From Oscillospiraceae bacterium (GTDB taxonomy: Bacteria; Bacillota; Clostridia; Oscillospirales; Oscillospiraceae), in the NCBI GenBank assembly GCA_020025345.1, contig JAHHSH010000013.1, positions 1 through 31,817 of the forward strand: DNA of 31,817 bases, written 5' to 3'. Position 1 is the first letter of the stretch, and each line of letters opens with the position of its first letter. The notes beneath the pieces are model-generated. The model was given only the letters and a program-made list of their open reading frames with translations. It made no database searches and was not told the DNA's origin. The position numbers were made by a program, and so were the translations under genes. Shown piece after piece: positions 29,334-31,817 of this stretch.

Positions 29334-29585
29334 ATGGCTATGGATCGCGAAAACAGAGCCCCCCGCGGCGGTAACCGTAAGAGGAGAAAGGTTTGCCAGT
29401 TCTGCGTAGATAAGTGCGAGCATATCGATTACAAGGACGCCGCTAAGCTGCGTCGCTTCATTTCCGAGCGCTCCAAGATTCTGCCCCGCAGAACCACTGG
29501 TACCTGCGCTATGCATCAGCGTCAGCTGACCGAGGCCATCAAGCGCGCTCGTCAGATCGCTCTGCTGCCCTTCGTGACTGAGTAA
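29334..29585 (+). CDS. rpsR: 30S ribosomal protein bS18
   Basis: An 83-residue basic S18 protein, with VCQFCVDKCEHIDYKDAAKLRRFISERSKILPRRTTGTCAMHQRQLTEAIKRARQIALLPF, condensed here as the family's core. Four cysteines (in CQFC, KCEH and TCAM) make it a zinc-type (C+) S18 candidate. The ATG at 29334 follows AAAGGAGG at 8 bases. Last gene of the operon; a terminator follows. Confidence 0.97.
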   Translation: MAMDRENRAPRGGNRKRRKVCQFCVDKCEHIDYKDAAKLRRFISERSKILPRRTTGTCAMHQRQLTEAIKRARQIALLPFVTE

Positions 29586-29605
29586 GTTACGAACCCAATG
29601 CGTAT

Positions 29606-29637
29606 AAAAAAGACACGGCATATGCCGTGTCTTTTTT
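29606..29637 (+). terminator. Intrinsic terminator of the rpsF operon
   Basis: Perfect palindrome built on GACACGGCATATGCCGTGTC with flanking A6 and T6, 20 bases after the rpsR stop codon. Confidence 0.93.
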
Positions 29638-29857
29638 CTTTGCTGAGGGAGCAGCGATAACGCTTTAAGAGAGAGCGCAGTTTGTATAAGCGCATATGTT
29701 GGGAAGAAGAGCTGTGCACAGCTGCATCCGGTGGTTGGGGATAACTTACGCCCGTAATGATGAATTACAGTATGAGAAATGTGTACTTCCTGAATACAAA
29801 TAGAAATATTATGAATGGAATATACAAAACGTATTCAAGTTATCCACTTTTCCACGA
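29638..29857. other. Intergenic stretch with DnaA-box-like sites and a 14-base palindrome
   Basis: No gene is supported. AGCTGTGCACAGCT at 29710-29723 is a perfect palindrome. TGGGGATAA (29736-29744, minus-strand TTATCCCCA) and TTATCCACT (29840-29848) each match the DnaA box TTATCCACA at 8 of 9 positions and lie in opposite orientation. Open frames here have no ribosome binding site. Confidence 0.4.
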
Positions 29858-29896
29858 AAAAATGGGGACATACAAAATCGTATGCCCCCATTTTTT
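29858..29896 (-). terminator. Intrinsic terminator of the aminotransferase operon
   Basis: AAAAATGGGGACATAC (29858-29873) pairs with GTATGCCCCCATTTTT (29880-29895), with one G-T, and is T-rich on both sides. It overlaps the stop codon region of the minus-strand aminotransferase and could also end plus-strand transcripts. Confidence 0.88.
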
Positions 29897-31028
29897 ATTG
29901 TTCCAGAGTGCTCAAAAAGACAGCGCGCATATCGCATGCGACGGGTACACCCAATTTTTCTAAGGTTCCCTGAAGGGCGGCCAGCGTGTCGGCGACCTTC
30001 TCCGGGTAGGCGTTCTCACCCATGTGACCGATGCGCACCACCTTTCCGGCCAGCACATCGAAGCAGCCGGAAATCATAATACCGTAGTCGTCCTCCATGC
30101 CGTGGAGAAGCTGGGCATCGGTGATCCCCTGGGGAACTTCCAGTACCGTAACGGTGTTGGACCAGCCGGAGTCCAGATAGAGCTTGATCCCGCCGGCGGT
30201 CAGTGCCTTGCGGCAGGCTGCGGCGATGACCCGATGCCGTTCGTAGACCGTGGTATCTGCCAGATAATTCTCCAGTGCTACCCGCAGACCGTTGATGTCG
30301 CTGATGGGCATGGTGTAGGGGAAGAAGAAATCCTCGTAGTAGTTCTTGAAAGCCAAAATATTGGCGTAGAAAGAGGCGATGGGTGTTTTGCGCTGTTCCA
30401 TCACCTGGAAGGCGCGATCGCTGACCCAAAGCATGGTCAATCCCGGAGGCGCGGACAGTGCTTTTTGAGAACCGCCGCAGAGAATGTCGATCTTACTGCG
30501 GGAGAGATCCAGCGGCTCACCGAACATGCCGGCTACGGAGTCGGCCACAGTCAAAATCCCGTAGCGATCCAAAAGACAGCTGATGGCCTCTACATCATTC
30601 AATACACCGCTGGGCGTGTCACAGTGTACCACGGTGGCATACTTGAAATCGTGATCTTTTTCCAGATAGGCCTCCAGCGCAGCCAAGTCCACTGGGTTGT
30701 GGTAATCGGTGGTATAGAGCACCGGCTGGCCTTGATAGATTTTTACGAAATCGCCGAATCCACGGCCAAAAATGCCGTTATCGATGACCAGAACCCGGTC
30801 ACCCGGCTCGGTCAAGGAAGCGCAGGCGGCCTCCAGACCCAGAATCCCCTCGCCGCCCAGAATGAGCGCGCGGTTTTCCGTGTGCATTGCTTTCGACAGG
30901 AGCGCACAGGTCTCCTTGTAGAAGTCAAAAAACGCCTTGTCCAGATCGGGATTGGTGCACATCTGGCTGCGAGCCATTCTCACATTTTCACGGACTTGCG
31001 TAGGTCCGGCTGTCATGATCTGATACAT
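29895..31028 (-). CDS. Class V PLP-dependent aminotransferase (alanine/serine-glyoxylate aminotransferase-like)
   Basis: A 377-residue enzyme. It opens with the family phrase MTAGPTQV, has the glycine loop ILGGEGILGLEAA, VIDNGIFGRGF, the cofactor aspartate in TVADSVAGMFGEPLD, and the PLP-binding lysine in GGSQKALSAPPGL (Lys189). The C-terminal domain carries IMISGCFDVLAGKVVRIGHMG. Relatives include alanine-glyoxylate, serine-glyoxylate, ureidoglycine (PucG) and 2-aminoethylphosphonate (PhnW) transaminases; the substrate here is not resolved. It starts one base after the stop codon of an ECF-type S component, with AAGGAG inside that gene's end, so the two are coupled. Confidence 0.9.
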   Translation of the reverse strand: MYQIMTAGPTQVRENVRMARSQMCTNPDLDKAFFDFYKETCALLSKAMHTENRALILGGEGILGLEAACASLTEPGDRVLVIDNGIFGRGFGDFVKIYQGQPVLYTTDYHNPVDLAALEAYLEKDHDFKYATVVHCDTPSGVLNDVEAISCLLDRYGILTVADSVAGMFGEPLDLSRSKIDILCGGSQKALSAPPGLTMLWVSDRAFQVMEQRKTPIASFYANILAFKNYYEDFFFPYTMPISDINGLRVALENYLADTTVYERHRVIAAACRKALTAGGIKLYLDSGWSNTVTVLEVPQGITDAQLLHGMEDDYGIMISGCFDVLAGKVVRIGHMGENAYPEKVADTLAALQGTLEKLGVPVACDMRAVFLSTLEQ

Positions 31029-31029
31029 A

Positions 31030-31587
31030 TCAACGCTCTCCTTTATCCTGTGATTTTCCCACGCGATACTTTACGATTTTACGCAGCTGAGGCACTAGAA
31101 TCAGTGCCACCACAGCGGCCACGCCCACTTGAATGAAATTGCCGGGGACAGAACCAAAGGGCGCAATCCAGTTGTGGAAGAGGATGACCTCTGCAAAATA
31201 GTAGCCCACAATCTTGATGATAAGTGCCGCTATCACACAGAGAATGTCGTTGGCAAGCATCACGCGGAACGGCTGACGCTCCGAGATCCAGCCGATAGCA
31301 AAACCCATGGCACCCACAATTAAAAAGGTAAAAGGTGCCCAAGCCGTCCAGCCGCTCATAAGATCAAAAAGACCCATGCCAAAGGCACCGGCAAGAAAGC
31401 CGATCTTTTTGCCAAACAGCATGGCGGCAACGAACAGGGGGACATTGCCCAAATGGATCAATCCGCCGCTTCCCATGAAGGGGAGTCGGATATTCAGCAG
31501 CCACGTAGCTGCATAGGTCAAGGCGATGAACAGAGCGCTCAGCGCCAGCTCTTGTGCTTTTCCACGCTGGGTAGTTGCAGTTTTCAT
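31030..31587 (-). CDS. ECF transporter S component, substrate unknown
   Basis: A 185-residue protein with about five to six helices. The opening KAQELALSALFIALTYAATWLLNIRLP and the block GGLIHLGNVPLFVAAMLFGKKIGFLAGAFGMGLFDLMSG are typical of the ECF-ribofla_trS-like family (PF07155), which includes predicted vitamin and pyridoxine carriers. Such proteins bind a vitamin and share an energy module coded elsewhere. The ATG at 31587 has GGAGGAG 8 bases upstream; an earlier in-frame ATG is less likely. Co-transcribed with a PLP enzyme, so a vitamin B6 form or the enzyme's substrate are candidates. No riboswitch is recognised upstream. Confidence 0.82.
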   Translation of the reverse strand: MKTATTQRGKAQELALSALFIALTYAATWLLNIRLPFMGSGGLIHLGNVPLFVAAMLFGKKIGFLAGAFGMGLFDLMSGWTAWAPFTFLIVGAMGFAIGWISERQPFRVMLANDILCVIAALIIKIVGYYFAEVILFHNWIAPFGSVPGNFIQVGVAAVVALILVPQLRKIVKYRVGKSQDKGER

Positions 31588-31817
31588 CAGGTACTCCTCC
31601 AATAGTTATTCTTGCTACTAGAGTAGTGCAGATCTGGGTCTATGAAAATAATCAGTTTTATTATTTTTTATATACTCAGTTTGGCGTTGGGGATCGAGAA
31701 ACACAAGAAGAGAGGCACCTATAAAGGAACCAAGGGAGGAGCGCATTTGCATATGCCAGATAAGGAAGTAATTTAGAAAGCACTGAAACCTTTTTACCCG
31801 GCAATACGAGGCGACGC
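31588..31817. other. Region upstream of the S component; no gene seen
   Basis: About 230 AT-richer bases up to the window edge. CTACT-AG-AGTAG (31615-31626) is a small inverted repeat in the S component leader, a possible operator. No clear promoter with both boxes is seen on the minus strand, and no open frame has a ribosome binding site. Confidence 0.4.

Noticed and set aside
1..31817. CRISPR arrays, tRNA or rRNA genes, transposases, phage genes
   Set aside because: No regularly spaced repeats, no cloverleaf or rRNA-like sequence and no mobile-element protein were seen on either strand by reading; short elements could be missed without software.

Overview
The window looks like chromosomal DNA from a spore-forming, Gram-positive, low-oxygen Firmicute, most likely one of the GC-richer Clostridia (Oscillospirales-like). 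This is an inference from the gene content: a SpoIIE phosphatase, the Gram-positive order rimP-nusA-rnpM-ylxQ-infB-rbfA-nrnA-truB-ribF, an rpsF-ssb-rpsR operon, several ECF-type vitamin uptake S components, strong GGAGG ribosome binding sites, TTG starts, and codons rich in G or C at the third position. I see no rRNA, tRNA, CRISPR array, insertion sequence or prophage.

Layout. 1-1.1 kb (minus): a small XRE-type repressor and a DUF3169 membrane protein, with a cluster of repeated TTGTCAA half-sites beside the promoter. 1.2-4.9 kb (minus): an MBOAT acyltransferase, an SGNH-hydrolase lipoprotein, an ECF sigma factor and an RsiV-type anti-sigma factor. This resembles the lysozyme-responsive SigV/RsiV/OatA system, with the O-acetyltransferase split into two proteins and an ECF-like promoter in front. 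5.0-5.9 kb (minus): a TPP riboswitch and thiW. 5.9-11.0 kb: an AEC transporter, an AI-2E family protein, a lipid kinase and an NSS-family sodium symporter, each a separate unit. 11.4-14.4 kb (plus): a zinc operon (Fur-family regulator, ZnuA, ZnuC, ZnuB) with tightly overlapping genes and a palindrome between the -10 box and the start.

14.5-22.8 kb (plus): the translation/transcription housekeeping operon from rimP to ribF, with an intrinsic terminator in its leader, another between infB and rbfA, and two tandem terminators at its end. 22.9-25.3 kb: spoIIE, then a conserved-looking 91-residue membrane protein of unknown function that has a candidate forespore (sigma-F-like) promoter. 25.4-27.6 kb: dusB overlapping a second ECF sigma factor and its zinc-finger anti-sigma factor. 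27.7-28.4 kb: queT with a structured leader that can form a pseudoknot next to the Shine-Dalgarno sequence. 28.4-29.6 kb: rpsF-ssb-rpsR. 29.9-31.6 kb (minus): a class V aminotransferase co-transcribed with an ECF-type S component.

The most interesting regions are the split acetyltransferase/SigV/RsiV operon, the small protein behind spoIIE, the queT leader, and the repeated operator-like sites in front of the DUF3169 operon. Most of the rest is ordinary core genome with good family matches.
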